DNA of 64,000 nt from Mangrovimonas sp. YM274 (GCF_030908385.1 NZ_CP133091.1:2785501-2849500); one strand, 5' to 3'. Counted from the first letter of the stretch, positions 27,694-36,083 are shown. Notes: a model not told the origin generated them from the letters alone. Made by a program: numbers and translations.

Positions 27694-28380
27694 TTAAACA
27701 GCCTTATAGGCTCGTAGCATTTCTCTTTTCCCTGGTGGTCCAGGAAGTTTATCCACCTTAAAACCTACTGCTAACATGGCACGACGAACACTTCCTTTGG
27801 CAGAATAGGTAACCAATACTCCATTTGGCCTTAGAGCCTCAAACATTATTCTAAAGATATCTTCTGTCCATAGCTCCGGTTGTACTCTAGCACCAAAAGC
27901 ATCAAAATAGATTAAATCAAAATGATTGATTTCAGAAATCTCTTTAAAATCCTTTTGTTGCTTTTGAAGAATGAAATTAGGTGTAATTTCATGTTCACTT
28001 TCCCAAGCTGTGTCATGCAGCGCCTTAAACTTAGACTGATAAGCTTCTTTAGATAGTTGCTCCGTATAATTCAACAGTTGCAGCTCTTCCTCTTTTACAG
28101 GAAAGGCTTCAACCCCTACATAGTTAATTGCGCGATTAAGTTTTTCAGCCTCAATCATGGTTAAAAAAGCATTCAGCCCAGTTCCAAATCCTATTTCCAA
28201 AATACAAATTGGTCCAGACGCAGAACTTGAAAACCTCTCATTGGTGTATTGAAGTCCGTGTTTTATAAATACATGTTGTGCCTCTTGTATGGCTCCATGC
28301 TTGGAATGGTACTGCTCATCCCAATCTTCAATTTGGATGGTCTTGGAACCATCTCCCGTAGTAATGATTTTTCGTTTCAC
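27694..28380 (-). CDS. mnmD: tRNA 5-methylaminomethyl-2-thiouridine methyltransferase MnmD
   Basis: 228 residues. The SAM-binding motif EIGFGTGLNAFLT lies near residue 58, with FDLIYFDAFGARVQPELWT as the catalytic acidic motif and GVLVTYSAKGSVRRAM after it. These are the marks of the methyltransferase half of MnmC. The FAD-dependent half is absent, as in stand-alone MnmD proteins, which make mnm5s2U34 in tRNA wobble positions. It starts 3 bases after the stop of the small heme protein gene, in one unit with two exported proteins. Confidence 0.85.
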   Translation of the reverse strand: MKRKIITTGDGSKTIQIEDWDEQYHSKHGAIQEAQHVFIKHGLQYTNERFSSSASGPICILEIGFGTGLNAFLTMIEAEKLNRAINYVGVEAFPVKEEELQLLNYTEQLSKEAYQSKFKALHDTAWESEHEITPNFILQKQQKDFKEISEINHFDLIYFDAFGARVQPELWTEDIFRIMFEALRPNGVLVTYSAKGSVRRAMLAVGFKVDKLPGPPGKREMLRAYKAV

Positions 28381-28383
28381 TAA

Positions 28384-28833
28384 TTATTTAATCAACAATT
28401 TTTGAATTCTTGGAATTGGCCCTGTGCACCCCATATTATGACAGGAAATACAAAGATTGACAGCTGTGTTAAAACGAGTTTCTAAAGACTGTGTTGCTGT
28501 AGAATCAAAAAGGCGCTGCTCGGCTTCAATAAATGCTTTAGACACGGCTTCAAAGGCTTCTGTGCGATCTTTAAAATCTGACAGTTCTGCAGTATGAATC
28601 TTTAAAAATTGTTCAGGAAATTCTGTTGGTACGGTTCCCGACAAAATATCACTTTTAAGTTCAGCCTTATAATTGTACATCTCATTCATAAGGTTGGCCA
28701 TTTCTGAAGGCACGTACATATCATACTTGATGGGTACCTCCTTTTCCACAATAGCTTCCTGCTTGGTTTCTTGACCACAGCTACATAAAAAAGCAAATCC
28801 AATAAGGATTATAAAGCGCATCATACTACTCAT
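28384..28833 (-). CDS. Small lipoprotein with C-terminal heme-binding motif (cytochrome c'-like)
   Basis: 149 residues. A lipoprotein signal ends about LCSCGQ. The rest is helical, and a heme c attachment motif CISCH (128-132) sits close to the C-terminus. That placement, behind three or four helices, is the layout of class II (c'-type) cytochromes rather than class I. It would be periplasmic-facing. The ATG at 28833 overlaps the DUF4920 gene by eight bases (ATGAGTAG), a coupled junction; alternatives are 28824 and 28821. Assignment of fold is inference. Confidence 0.65.
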   Translation of the reverse strand: MSSMMRFIILIGFAFLCSCGQETKQEAIVEKEVPIKYDMYVPSEMANLMNEMYNYKAELKSDILSGTVPTEFPEQFLKIHTAELSDFKDRTEAFEAVSKAFIEAEQRLFDSTATQSLETRFNTAVNLCISCHNMGCTGPIPRIQKLLIK

Positions 28834-29329
28834 CTTTTAGAAGTACGCCATCTGCTAAAAATGCATACGTACGCTCTGGGTCGGTAATTTTAGCTATCTC
28901 TTCTTCACTTTCTCCTGCATCTTGGGCATAATGACGTAATTCTGCCACAGACGTCTCCGATACATAAGCCATACCATTTATAATTACTTCCTGTCCCGCT
29001 ATATTTTTAGGAACAAAAAAACCATAATCTTTAAATTTTACCATAACCTGCTTTTCATCTCCCAAATCCAATTTCATCCAACATCCTTTTGCTTGGCATA
29101 CCTCATCAACTTTAGCGATAACTTTAGTAGCCAAACTATCACCTGCTTTTAAGGATTCATATTGGCTTGCAAGAGCAGAAGCTGCTAAAGCGTTGTTTGC
29201 TTCTAATGGAGCTCCAAAAGACACATAAGCTACTTCTTTTTGATTTTCTTGTTTTGCCAATTCCTTGGACTCGTTTTTACAGGATACCAATAATAGTGCG
29301 ATGGTAAATAAGGACAGAAATGTTTTCAT
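28826..29329 (-). CDS. DUF4920 domain lipoprotein
   Basis: 167 residues. Lipoprotein signal ending at VSC (Cys17). The conserved region includes CQAKGCWMKLDLGDEKQVMV and DYGFFVPKNIAGQEVIINGM, the core of DUF4920, an OB-like beta domain with a cysteine pair. Its partner, a heme-motif lipoprotein, overlaps the 3' end, which suggests a shared role at the envelope, perhaps redox. Function is not known. Confidence 0.8.
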   Translation of the reverse strand: MKTFLSLFTIALLLVSCKNESKELAKQENQKEVAYVSFGAPLEANNALAASALASQYESLKAGDSLATKVIAKVDEVCQAKGCWMKLDLGDEKQVMVKFKDYGFFVPKNIAGQEVIINGMAYVSETSVAELRHYAQDAGESEEEIAKITDPERTYAFLADGVLLKDE

Positions 29330-29389
29330 TTGTATAATTATTTATGAATCTGGCTACTAAGATACTTCTTTTATTACAGAATTTAATGA

Positions 29390-29419
29390 TTTCAAATCTC
29401 TATAAATTTCATAATTTTG
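29390..29419 (+). promoter_or_regulatory. Promoter of ilvE
   Basis: TTTC at 29390-29393, 18 bases, then TAATTTTG at 29412-29419, a full match to the -7 box TAnnTTTG. The ATG follows 22 bases later at 29442. Confidence 0.55.
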
Positions 29420-29441
29420 TAAGCATACCAAAAACACAACT

Positions 29442-30512
29442 ATGCAGAATACAACAGACATTCAAGATATCGAAATCACGAAATGTGAAAACAGCAAAAT
29501 AAACGAAATCGACTTTGACAATTTGGCCTTTGGAAGTGTCTTTTCAGACCATATGTTGGTTTGTGATTATAGTAATGGCGTTTGGGAAACTCCTAAAATT
29601 GTTCCTTACCAGAATATTAGCTTGGCACCTTCAGCAAAAATATTGCATTACGGACAATCCGTTTTTGAAGGCATGAAAGCTTATAAGGACACCAACAACG
29701 AGACATTCTTGTTTCGTCCTTTAGACAATTGTAAACGTCTTAACATCTCTGCCAAACGATTGGCTATTCCTGAAGTTCCAGAAAATTACTTTATGGAAGG
29801 ACTCAAAACTTTATTAAAGGTAGACGACCAATGGATCCCAAGTGCAGAACAAGGTTCTCTGTATATTCGTCCATTTATTTTTGCTTCGGGAGAAGGCTTC
29901 CACGCTTCGCCTGCAAACAATTACAAATTCATTATTGCAACGGCACCTTCTGGCCCATATTTTTCAGGAAAAGTAAGTGTTTTGATTGAGCAAACCTATT
30001 CGCGCTCTGCCAATGGCGGAGTTGGATATGCCAAGGCTGGAGGTAATTATGCTGGGCAATTCTACCCTACACAACTAGCCATTGAAAAAGGCTACAACCA
30101 AGTGATCTGGACAGATGATAGCACTCACGAATATATCGAAGAAGCTGGTGCCATGAACATCTTTATCAGAATAAAAGACACCTTGATTACAGCCCCAACC
30201 AGTGATCGTATTTTAGATGGTATCACTAGAAAAAGTATCATTGAAATTGCAAAAGCCGAAGGCTTTAATGTAGAAGTACGTCCACTTTCGGTGCATGAAG
30301 TTGTTGAAGCGGCTCAAAAAGGTGATTTAATGGAAATGTTCGGTTCTGGTACAGCAGCCGTAATTTCTCCTATTGCATCTTTTGGATATAAAGATAACGA
30401 CTATGACCTGCCTCAATTAGAAAACAGCTATGCCTCTATATTGAAAAAACGAATCACAGATATTCAATACAACAGAACTGAAGATCCATTTGGATGGCGC
30501 GTAAAAATTTAA
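29442..30512 (+). CDS. ilvE: Branched-chain amino acid aminotransferase
   Basis: 356 residues, the longer (type II, eukaryote-like) branched-chain aminotransferase. The pyridoxal phosphate lysine is Lys198 in YAKAGGNYAG; other family segments are YGQSVFEGMKAYK, YIRPFIFASG and EAGAMNIFI. It makes leucine, isoleucine and valine from their keto acids, or the reverse, with glutamate as amino donor in the cytoplasm. It has its own promoter and terminator. Confidence 0.95.
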   Translation: MQNTTDIQDIEITKCENSKINEIDFDNLAFGSVFSDHMLVCDYSNGVWETPKIVPYQNISLAPSAKILHYGQSVFEGMKAYKDTNNETFLFRPLDNCKRLNISAKRLAIPEVPENYFMEGLKTLLKVDDQWIPSAEQGSLYIRPFIFASGEGFHASPANNYKFIIATAPSGPYFSGKVSVLIEQTYSRSANGGVGYAKAGGNYAGQFYPTQLAIEKGYNQVIWTDDSTHEYIEEAGAMNIFIRIKDTLITAPTSDRILDGITRKSIIEIAKAEGFNVEVRPLSVHEVVEAAQKGDLMEMFGSGTAAVISPIASFGYKDNDYDLPQLENSYASILKKRITDIQYNRTEDPFGWRVKI

Positions 30513-30522
30513 TCGTATAAAG

Positions 30523-30553
30523 AAAAAAGAGAAGCAAATAGCTTCTCTTTTTT
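30523..30553. terminator. Terminator between convergent ilvE and the pyrophosphohydrolase gene
   Basis: AGAGAAGC (30528-30535) and GCTTCTCT (30541-30548) pair around a 5-base loop, with an A run before and a T run after, so it works on both strands. Confidence 0.85.
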
Positions 30554-30939
30554 TATCCCTCAAGAATAGTTTTAATGTCGGGTTTAAAATAATTGGGACC
30601 TTTCAACACTTTTCCATCCTCTCTGTAAATGGGTTCTCCATCCTCTCCTAATTTACTCATGTTACTGCGTTGGATTTCATCAAACACAGCTTCTATTTTA
30701 TGTTGTAAACCATGTTCAATGATGGTCCCGCATAAAATATAGAGCATATCTCCCAAGGCATCGGCAACCTCAACCAAATCACCATTATTGGCTGCCTCCA
30801 GATACTCTTCGTTTTCTTCCCGCATCAATTTGTATCGCAACAAGTTTTTGTCTTGTCCCAGATCAGCTTTAGGGGTTTCTCTATGTCCAATTTTGAATGC
30901 CGTATGAAAGGCTTTTACAGCCTCAATCTTTTTCTTCAT
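30553..30939 (-). CDS. MazG-like (all-alpha) nucleoside triphosphate pyrophosphohydrolase
   Basis: 128 residues. The Mg2+-binding pattern E-x-x-E ... E/D-x-x-D of the all-alpha NTP pyrophosphatase superfamily is visible as EENEEYLEA and VEVADALGDMLY. Such enzymes cleave (d)NTPs or phosphoribosyl-ATP; here the C-terminal IYREDGKVLKGPNYFKPD resembles a housekeeping group in Bacteroidota. The substrate is not decided. Its stop codon lies at the edge of a bidirectional terminator. Confidence 0.8.
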   Translation of the reverse strand: MKKKIEAVKAFHTAFKIGHRETPKADLGQDKNLLRYKLMREENEEYLEAANNGDLVEVADALGDMLYILCGTIIEHGLQHKIEAVFDEIQRSNMSKLGEDGEPIYREDGKVLKGPNYFKPDIKTILEG

Positions 30940-30994
30940 TGCAGTAATCCTATTTTTTATTGCAGTTTTTTGAATTGTTTATTAACTGTTTGTG

Positions 30995-31002
30995 TATTTT
31001 TG
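30995..31002 (+). promoter_or_regulatory. Promoter -7 box of a small membrane protein gene
   Basis: TATTTTTG is a full match to TAnnTTTG, 15 bases before the ATG at 31018. A TTTG at 30969-30972 lies 22 bases upstream, slightly farther than usual. Confidence 0.45.
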
Positions 31003-31017
31003 CTTAAAAATAGCCAT

Positions 31018-31203
31018 ATGTTTACAAAAGGTCAATGGATTTTTGGGATTTTATTTGCCATTGCATTTATTGCCATTATTACTTATACCTACCGAAAGGA
31101 TTTAAAACTTCACCGTAAGTACTACAAAGGGACGGTTTGGATTCTTATTGGCTTTATTGCCTTCATTTTATTTATTGCTGCCATCAAGTTTGTATTTATG
31201 TAG
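31018..31203 (+). CDS. Small two-helix membrane protein
   Basis: 61 residues from the ATG at 31018. Two hydrophobic helices (about 6-23 and 42-59) are joined by a strongly basic loop (TYRKDLKLHRKYYKG), which should lie in the cytoplasm. Its promoter -7 box is 15 bases upstream. Function unknown; small proteins of this build occur widely in Flavobacteria. Confidence 0.7.
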   Translation: MFTKGQWIFGILFAIAFIAIITYTYRKDLKLHRKYYKGTVWILIGFIAFILFIAAIKFVFM

Positions 31204-31264
31204 TAAAAAACTTAGTTTTAGTTTTTTATTAACGTTACCTATAGTATTATCATCGAACAAAATA

Positions 31265-31321
31265 TCCCTTGTATCGGGGATGGTTTTATGTTTGGTTATA
31301 ATGTTAATTCGCAACATTATT
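31265..31321 (+). promoter_or_regulatory. Promoter and operator-like repeat of the two-component operon
   Basis: TATGTTTG at 31288-31295 fits the -7 box TAnnTTTG. Right behind it is a perfect 8-base inverted repeat, ATAATGTT (31299-31306) and AACATTAT (31314-31321), overlapping the expected transcription start and ending 25 bases before the ATG at 31347. A weaker hairpin ATCCC/GGGAT (31265-31282) precedes the promoter and may be the terminator of the upstream gene. Confidence 0.45.
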
Positions 31322-31346
31322 TTCTATTAACTTAACAAATTATTTT

Positions 31347-31793
31347 ATGGCTATTTCTCAAAATTTCATTCCATTGAGCGACATCAAACGCTATGGAATT
31401 GCTCCAACCAACTACTTTGATGGTTCTTCAAAAAAACTTTACCTGCAAATCCCTGCGACAGATAGAGGTCTAACGGCTTCTGAAAGCGATATTTCAAGCC
31501 CTAGCCTTTGTGCAATTGCCATTGAAATATCTGGAGCTCCAGCAACACCTGCCTCACCTATCGTTGGCGTTATTGACGTAACTATTGATTTAAACACAGT
31601 TTCCGGATTCCCTACAGGCAATCTACGTGACGATTTAATTGTATACGTTTTTCTAGATTCAAATGCTACTTCAGCATTGTCCACCTTAAAGAACCTTGTT
31701 TCCTCTTTTGGGAACACCTACCCTTCTCCATTACCAATGCCTAATGCAGGTGTTAAGGAAATAGATGGAGATATCATTATTAATAAAGCTTAA
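31347..31793 (+). CDS. Protein of unknown function preceding a histidine kinase
   Basis: 148 residues with no signal peptide or membrane helix. The sequence is rich in Ser, Pro, Ala and short beta-prone stretches (VIDVTIDLNTV, DDLIVYVFLD). I recognise no family. Its stop codon overlaps the ATG of the kinase gene (TAATG), so it is translated together with the two-component system and may be its input partner or a modifier. Confidence 0.6.
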   Translation: MAISQNFIPLSDIKRYGIAPTNYFDGSSKKLYLQIPATDRGLTASESDISSPSLCAIAIEISGAPATPASPIVGVIDVTIDLNTVSGFPTGNLRDDLIVYVFLDSNATSALSTLKNLVSSFGNTYPSPLPMPNAGVKEIDGDIIINKA

Positions 31794-33568
31794 TGAACAT
31801 TTTTTATAGATCCCAAATTTTATTCTTTTTGCTCCTGACCACCATAAGTTTTGGGCAGGAGCAAAATTTATTCCAGACCCTAGATTCCTTAAAGCGAGTA
31901 GAGAATTATAGGGCGATTATCCAATACCGTCATACCATTGATAATATTCCTAAGACTAAAGTTTCTAAAGGTAACTATCAATTAGCCCTAGCGGAAGCCT
32001 ATAACAACTTCAACCAGGCAGATTCTGCTTTTTTGTATTATAAAAAGGCTTTAAAATCGTTTACTCTTCACCGCAAGCAAGAAAAAATTGCCAAAACCAA
32101 TTATGAAATCTACGCCCTATTAGATTCTCAAAAAAATTTAAAATCTGATAAAGAAATTTATCTAAACAATCTTATAACCTATGCCCAAGAACAAAATTCA
32201 ACAAAATGGCTAGGGACAATTGCCAATCAAAAGGCCATTGCATTTCATTACGCTCATGAATTAGATTCTGCAAAATATTTTTATAACAAGGCACTTATCC
32301 ATTTTAAAAAAATGGATAGCACTCAAATACAAATCGGGATTTTATCCAATTTAGGGTCTATTAGTAGCAAAATATATAAAAATCAAGATTCTGCCATATT
32401 TTACACCCAATCCGCCTTAAAACTTTTTGATCAAGACACCTCAAAAAGCAAAAATTTAAATTACAGATTCGCATTTTACAACAATTTGGGAAATTACTAT
32501 CGTCGAGCAAAAAACTACCCAAAAGCTCTAGAGTATTACACAAAGGCAGAAAACATGGACTTATCCAAACAAGCCCACTCAAACTATCTAACGCTCTATC
32601 AAAATCTGGATTCAACTTATATTGAATTGAACGACTTTAAAAATGCCCATAAATACTTTTCCAAATCCGACTCCATTCAGCAAGTCATCAACCTAAAAGA
32701 CCAAAATGCCTCAATTACCGAAGTAGAAGCACGCTACGAAAACGAAAAGCTAAGAGCCGACAACCTTGAAGCTGAAGCAGCCAGGAAAAGAAACCGAAAC
32801 TTCTTAATTTTAACTATTGTTCTTTTAGTATCAGGAACTGTGGTAGCTGTATTGTTTCAAAAAAACACACGTAGAAAACAAAAACTAGCCGAAAACGAGA
32901 AAGAACTCCAAACGCAAAAACTGGCTACAGTTTTAAAGGAACAAGAATTGAGGGCTATAGACGCCATGATTGAAGGTCAGGAAAAGGAACGCTTACGCAT
33001 TGCCAATGACCTACATGATGATTTAGGTGGGCTTATGGCCAATGTAAAATTACACTTCAACAGTTTAAACGGTCACCAAAACCAAGAACTTTTCGAACGG
33101 ACCAACACCCTTATTGATGAAGCCTATAACAAGGTACGCTCTATTGCCCATGCGAAGAATTCTGGTGTAATTGCGAAACAGGGATTATTAAAAGCGGTAC
33201 AACAAATGGCAGATAAAATATCCTATGCCAATAAAATATGTATTGAAGTCATCGACTATGGTTTAGAAAATAGACTAGAAAATAGTTTAGAGCTTACCAT
33301 TTTTAGAATTATTCAGGAATTGACAACCAATGTTATCAAACATGCCGAAGCAAATGAAATCACTATCCATTTAACCAACCACGACGATAGCCTGAATATC
33401 ATGGTTGAAGATAACGGCAAAGGTTTCAACCCCAACAAAATCACCTTAAAAAGTGACGGAATGGGACTTGGTAGTATTGATAAACGTGTAGACCACCTCC
33501 ATGGATCCATGGCCATAGAATCTGAACCCCAAAAAGGCACCACCATAATTATTGATATTCCCCTATGA
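31793..33568 (+). CDS. TPR-containing sensor histidine kinase (HisKA_3 type)
   Basis: 591 residues. Signal peptide (about 1-21), a series of TPR repeats outside the cytoplasm (about 35-300), one membrane helix (about 332-352), a coiled coil, then the HisKA_3 dimerisation domain with phospho-acceptor His408 (ERLRIANDLHDDLGG) and the ATPase domain (TNVIKHAEANEI, VEDNGKGF, GMGLGSI). It autophosphorylates and passes phosphate to the NarL-type regulator encoded 4 bases into its 3' end (overlap at 33565-33568). TPR-type sensors of this kind are common in Bacteroidota; the signal is unknown. Confidence 0.9.
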   Translation: MNIFYRSQILFFLLLTTISFGQEQNLFQTLDSLKRVENYRAIIQYRHTIDNIPKTKVSKGNYQLALAEAYNNFNQADSAFLYYKKALKSFTLHRKQEKIAKTNYEIYALLDSQKNLKSDKEIYLNNLITYAQEQNSTKWLGTIANQKAIAFHYAHELDSAKYFYNKALIHFKKMDSTQIQIGILSNLGSISSKIYKNQDSAIFYTQSALKLFDQDTSKSKNLNYRFAFYNNLGNYYRRAKNYPKALEYYTKAENMDLSKQAHSNYLTLYQNLDSTYIELNDFKNAHKYFSKSDSIQQVINLKDQNASITEVEARYENEKLRADNLEAEAARKRNRNFLILTIVLLVSGTVVAVLFQKNTRRKQKLAENEKELQTQKLATVLKEQELRAIDAMIEGQEKERLRIANDLHDDLGGLMANVKLHFNSLNGHQNQELFERTNTLIDEAYNKVRSIAHAKNSGVIAKQGLLKAVQQMADKISYANKICIEVIDYGLENRLENSLELTIFRIIQELTTNVIKHAEANEITIHLTNHDDSLNIMVEDNGKGFNPNKITLKSDGMGLGSIDKRVDHLHGSMAIESEPQKGTTIIIDIPL

Positions 33569-34188
33569 TACGATTAGCAATTGCAGAAGATCACCAATCT
33601 CTAATAGACGGTATTCAATTACTGTTGGAATTTGAAAAAGACATTGTAGTTGTTGGCACTGCCAATGACGGTGAAAAGCTATTGGATATTGTCAATAGTA
33701 AAAGTCCCAATGTTGTTTTAACAGACATCCGAATGCCCATAATGGATGGTATTGAAGCTACCAAACAAATTAAAAACCAGTTTCCAAATACTAATGTCTT
33801 GGCTTTTTCAATGTTTGATCAAACTGAGGCTATTTCTCAAATGCTTGAAGCCGGAGCCTCAGGTTACATTTTGAAAAACTCTCCACTAACAGAAGTCTTA
33901 ACCGCCATCAGGTCCATAGCTGAGGGTAACACTTACTTTGATGCCAACATTAACACCAATGCGCTAAGCTCGGAGCAGACACCTACAAAAAAAGGTATTC
34001 TTACTAAACGACAAATAGAAATTCTAGAGCTCGTGGCTCAAGGCAAAACCTCAAGAGAAATTGCAGAAGCGCTTTTTATAGGCGTCCGCACAGTGGAAAC
34101 CCACCGAAAAAACATGATTAAAATTCTTGGACTTCAAGGTAAGGGTGAATTAATGCGTTACGCCCTTGAAAAAAAATATCGTTTTTAA
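33565..34188 (+). CDS. NarL/LuxR-type response regulator
   Basis: 207 residues. Receiver domain with acidic pocket (AIAEDH) and phospho-acceptor Asp54 (VVLTDIRMPIMDG); C-terminal LuxR-type helix-turn-helix at about 143-205 (LTKRQIEILELVAQGKTSREI). It overlaps the kinase gene by four bases (ATGA) and is clearly its partner. Targets are not known; the inverted repeat upstream of the operon is a candidate binding site. Confidence 0.95.
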   Translation: MIRLAIAEDHQSLIDGIQLLLEFEKDIVVVGTANDGEKLLDIVNSKSPNVVLTDIRMPIMDGIEATKQIKNQFPNTNVLAFSMFDQTEAISQMLEAGASGYILKNSPLTEVLTAIRSIAEGNTYFDANINTNALSSEQTPTKKGILTKRQIEILELVAQGKTSREIAEALFIGVRTVETHRKNMIKILGLQGKGELMRYALEKKYRF

Positions 34189-34254
34189 AAATATCCCCAT
34201 TAATACGTATGGTTTCGTATAGGCTGGTTTGCTAGTTTTACCTCGCTATTTAGA

Positions 34255-34383
34255 ACAATGCCTTCGGGTCAATCTAAACTTGCTCAAAATATATTTGAGC
34301 ACTTTAGTTGAAACATCGTTTAGATTGAAGGGAATATTTTATGATTTCAACTACTAAAAAATCCCCTTTTTTGGGGATTTTTT
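34255..34383 (+). ncRNA. Candidate structured small RNA or long 3' UTR element
   Basis: An 11-base outer stem TCAATCTAAAC (34269-34279) and GTTTAGATTGA (34318-34328), extendable by CCTT/AAGG, encloses an inner 8-base hairpin TGCTCAAA-ATATA-TTTGAGCA (34281-34301). A strong terminator ends the unit. The 5' end is not fixed; no good promoter was found, so it may be processed from the kinase-regulator mRNA. Confidence 0.4.
34357..34383 (+). terminator. Terminator after the two-component operon / candidate RNA
   Basis: AAAAATCCCC (34357-34366), 6-T loop, GGGGATTTTT (34373-34382) with further T. A 10-base stem including four G-C pairs. Confidence 0.85.
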
Positions 34384-34537
34384 AACAATAAAAGCCTTAG
34401 TATCTTTATACTATTCTTATATGCTTAATGCTACAAGATCTTTGATACAACCAACCAGAAGCTAAATACCCCTTCTCCATTAACCTAAATTATGGAAGCA
34501 GTATAATTTTTATACATTCAATTGTTTTTAGCTAATG

Positions 34538-34564
34538 AAATCCCCGTTATCGGGGATTTTTTTT
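34538..34564 (+). terminator. Second terminator in the same intergenic region
   Basis: AAATCCCCG (34538-34546), loop TTAT, CGGGGATTT (34551-34559), followed by a run of T. No gene lies between it and the first terminator. Confidence 0.85.
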
Positions 34565-34650
34565 ATCCCACAACCCTTACAATATAGCTTTCAATAAAAT
34601 TAAATTTCTTCAAAATTGATTACCTTTGATAGAACATCAATGCTATCTAA

Positions 34651-35712
34651 ATGAAATTTTTTAAATACTTTCTCTTTCTGTGTTTGATTGCTTGTATTGC
34701 TTTAGCTATCTATATTGCAGTACAACCAAATTCATTCAAAGTAAGTCGTGAGCATGTCATGGAAACTCCTGCTTCAGTTGCATACAATAATGTTGTTGAT
34801 TTCCAAAACTGGGAAGCTTGGTCGCCATGGATAGAAAAAGATCCCAATACCTCCATTACTTTGGGAGAAAACACCTTAGGAGTTGGAGGGAATTACTCCT
34901 GGACTGACTCTCAAGGTAAAGGATCCATGAAAACCAAAGAGGTTATTGAAAACAATGAAATTGACCAAGAAATACAATTTGACAATTACCAACCCTCCAA
35001 TTTAAATTGGAAATTTGAAGCATTAGAACCCGCAAAAACAAAAGTTACTTGGACCATGACCGCTGAGAAACTTCCCTTTATGTTTAAAGCCTATGCTTTA
35101 GCCAATGGAGGCTTTGACGCTATGATAGGACCAGATTTTGAAAGAGGCCTGGTTAAATTGGATAGTGTGCTTCAAGAATCCATGAAAGTTTATAATATTA
35201 AAGTGAATGGCGTAACCCAACACAGTGGCGGTTTCTATTTGTACAATACTACTTCATGCAAAATTTCAGAAATGGAGAATAAAATGCAGGAAATGCTTCC
35301 CAAAGTTTTGGAATATGCCAAATCCAATAACATTGCTTTAGCCGGCGCTCCATATATTAATTATCTTAAATGGGATGAAGCTAACAATGCAACTATCTTT
35401 TCCTGTTGCGTTCCTACTACTGCTCAAGTCATTACTGCTGATGACAGTGATATACTTACTGGATATATGGATGCCTTTAGAGCTGTGGAAACGACTCTTA
35501 CAGGTGATTACAACAACCTAAAAGAAGCTTGGGACATTGCCATGAAATATGTGCCAGAGCATGGGTATGAATTTAAAGAGAATGGACCAATGCTGGAAAC
35601 CTACCTTACAGACCCGATCCAAACACCAAATCCTGCAGATTGGATCACTAAAATATACATTGCTATTAAAGATGATAATAGTACCACACCCCAAGAAACA
35701 ACCAGCCTTTAA
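34651..35712 (+). CDS. Membrane-anchored SRPBCC domain plus GyrI-like effector-binding domain protein
   Basis: 353 residues. One N-terminal membrane helix (about 5-25), an SRPBCC (START-like, polyketide-cyclase type) domain at about 30-180 (TPASVAYNNVVDFQNWEAWSPW), then a GyrI-like/AraC effector-binding domain at about 185-345. Both folds bind small hydrophobic ligands. The pairing is common in Bacteroidota; function is unknown. A TACCTTTG -7 box lies at 34621-34628. crcB follows 5 bases after the stop. Confidence 0.8.
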   Translation: MKFFKYFLFLCLIACIALAIYIAVQPNSFKVSREHVMETPASVAYNNVVDFQNWEAWSPWIEKDPNTSITLGENTLGVGGNYSWTDSQGKGSMKTKEVIENNEIDQEIQFDNYQPSNLNWKFEALEPAKTKVTWTMTAEKLPFMFKAYALANGGFDAMIGPDFERGLVKLDSVLQESMKVYNIKVNGVTQHSGGFYLYNTTSCKISEMENKMQEMLPKVLEYAKSNNIALAGAPYINYLKWDEANNATIFSCCVPTTAQVITADDSDILTGYMDAFRAVETTLTGDYNNLKEAWDIAMKYVPEHGYEFKENGPMLETYLTDPIQTPNPADWITKIYIAIKDDNSTTPQETTSL

Positions 35713-35717
35713 TATAC

Positions 35718-36083
35718 ATGAAGCATTTATTACTCGTATTTCTTGGTGGAGGCTTTGGAAGTGTACTTAGATTTGGAATAGGCAAACTTTGGAACAGCCA
35801 CGAAACCGGTATCCCCTATGGCACTTTTGCCGCCAATATATTGGGCAGTTTACTTATTGGCATTATTTTAGGATTGGCTGCAAAAAATGATACCCTTACA
35901 GAAAGCCAAACCCTGTTTTTGGCAACTGGCTTTTGTGGTGGATTTACCACTTTTTCAACCTTTGCCTATGAGAACCATGTATTTTTAAGGACTGGTGATT
36001 TTACAAGCTTTGCCTTTTACACCATTGCCAGTTTTATCATAGGCTTTCTAGCAGTGTTTTTGGGCATATTCTTGGTGAAATAG
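35718..36083 (+). CDS. crcB: Fluoride efflux channel CrcB/Fluc
   Basis: 121 residues, four membrane helices. Family marks: GGGFGSVLRFGIGKLW at the N-terminus, NILGSLLIGI in helix 2 (the conserved Asn) and GFCGGFTTFSTFAYE with the Na+-binding and pore Phe/Thr residues in helix 3. It works as a dual-topology dimer and lowers cytoplasmic fluoride. It is translated 5 bases behind the GyrI-like gene. No fluoride riboswitch was found ahead of it. Confidence 0.95.
   Translation: MKHLLLVFLGGGFGSVLRFGIGKLWNSHETGIPYGTFAANILGSLLIGIILGLAAKNDTLTESQTLFLATGFCGGFTTFSTFAYENHVFLRTGDFTSFAFYTIASFIIGFLAVFLGIFLVK

Larger units (their letters stand above)
34189..34650 (+). other. Non-coding region with RNA-like folds and two strong terminators
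   Basis: No open frame of note lies in these 462 bases. The sequence holds a nested hairpin (34261-34331) followed by a terminator (34357-34383), then about 150 bases with no gene, then a second terminator (34538-34564), then a TACCTTTG -7 box (34621-34628) for the next gene. Two separate terminators after one operon suggest at least one extra short transcript. Confidence 0.55.

Noticed and set aside
35690-35720. Fluoride riboswitch ahead of crcB
   Set aside because: Only 5 bases separate crcB from the previous gene and the conserved riboswitch core is not there.
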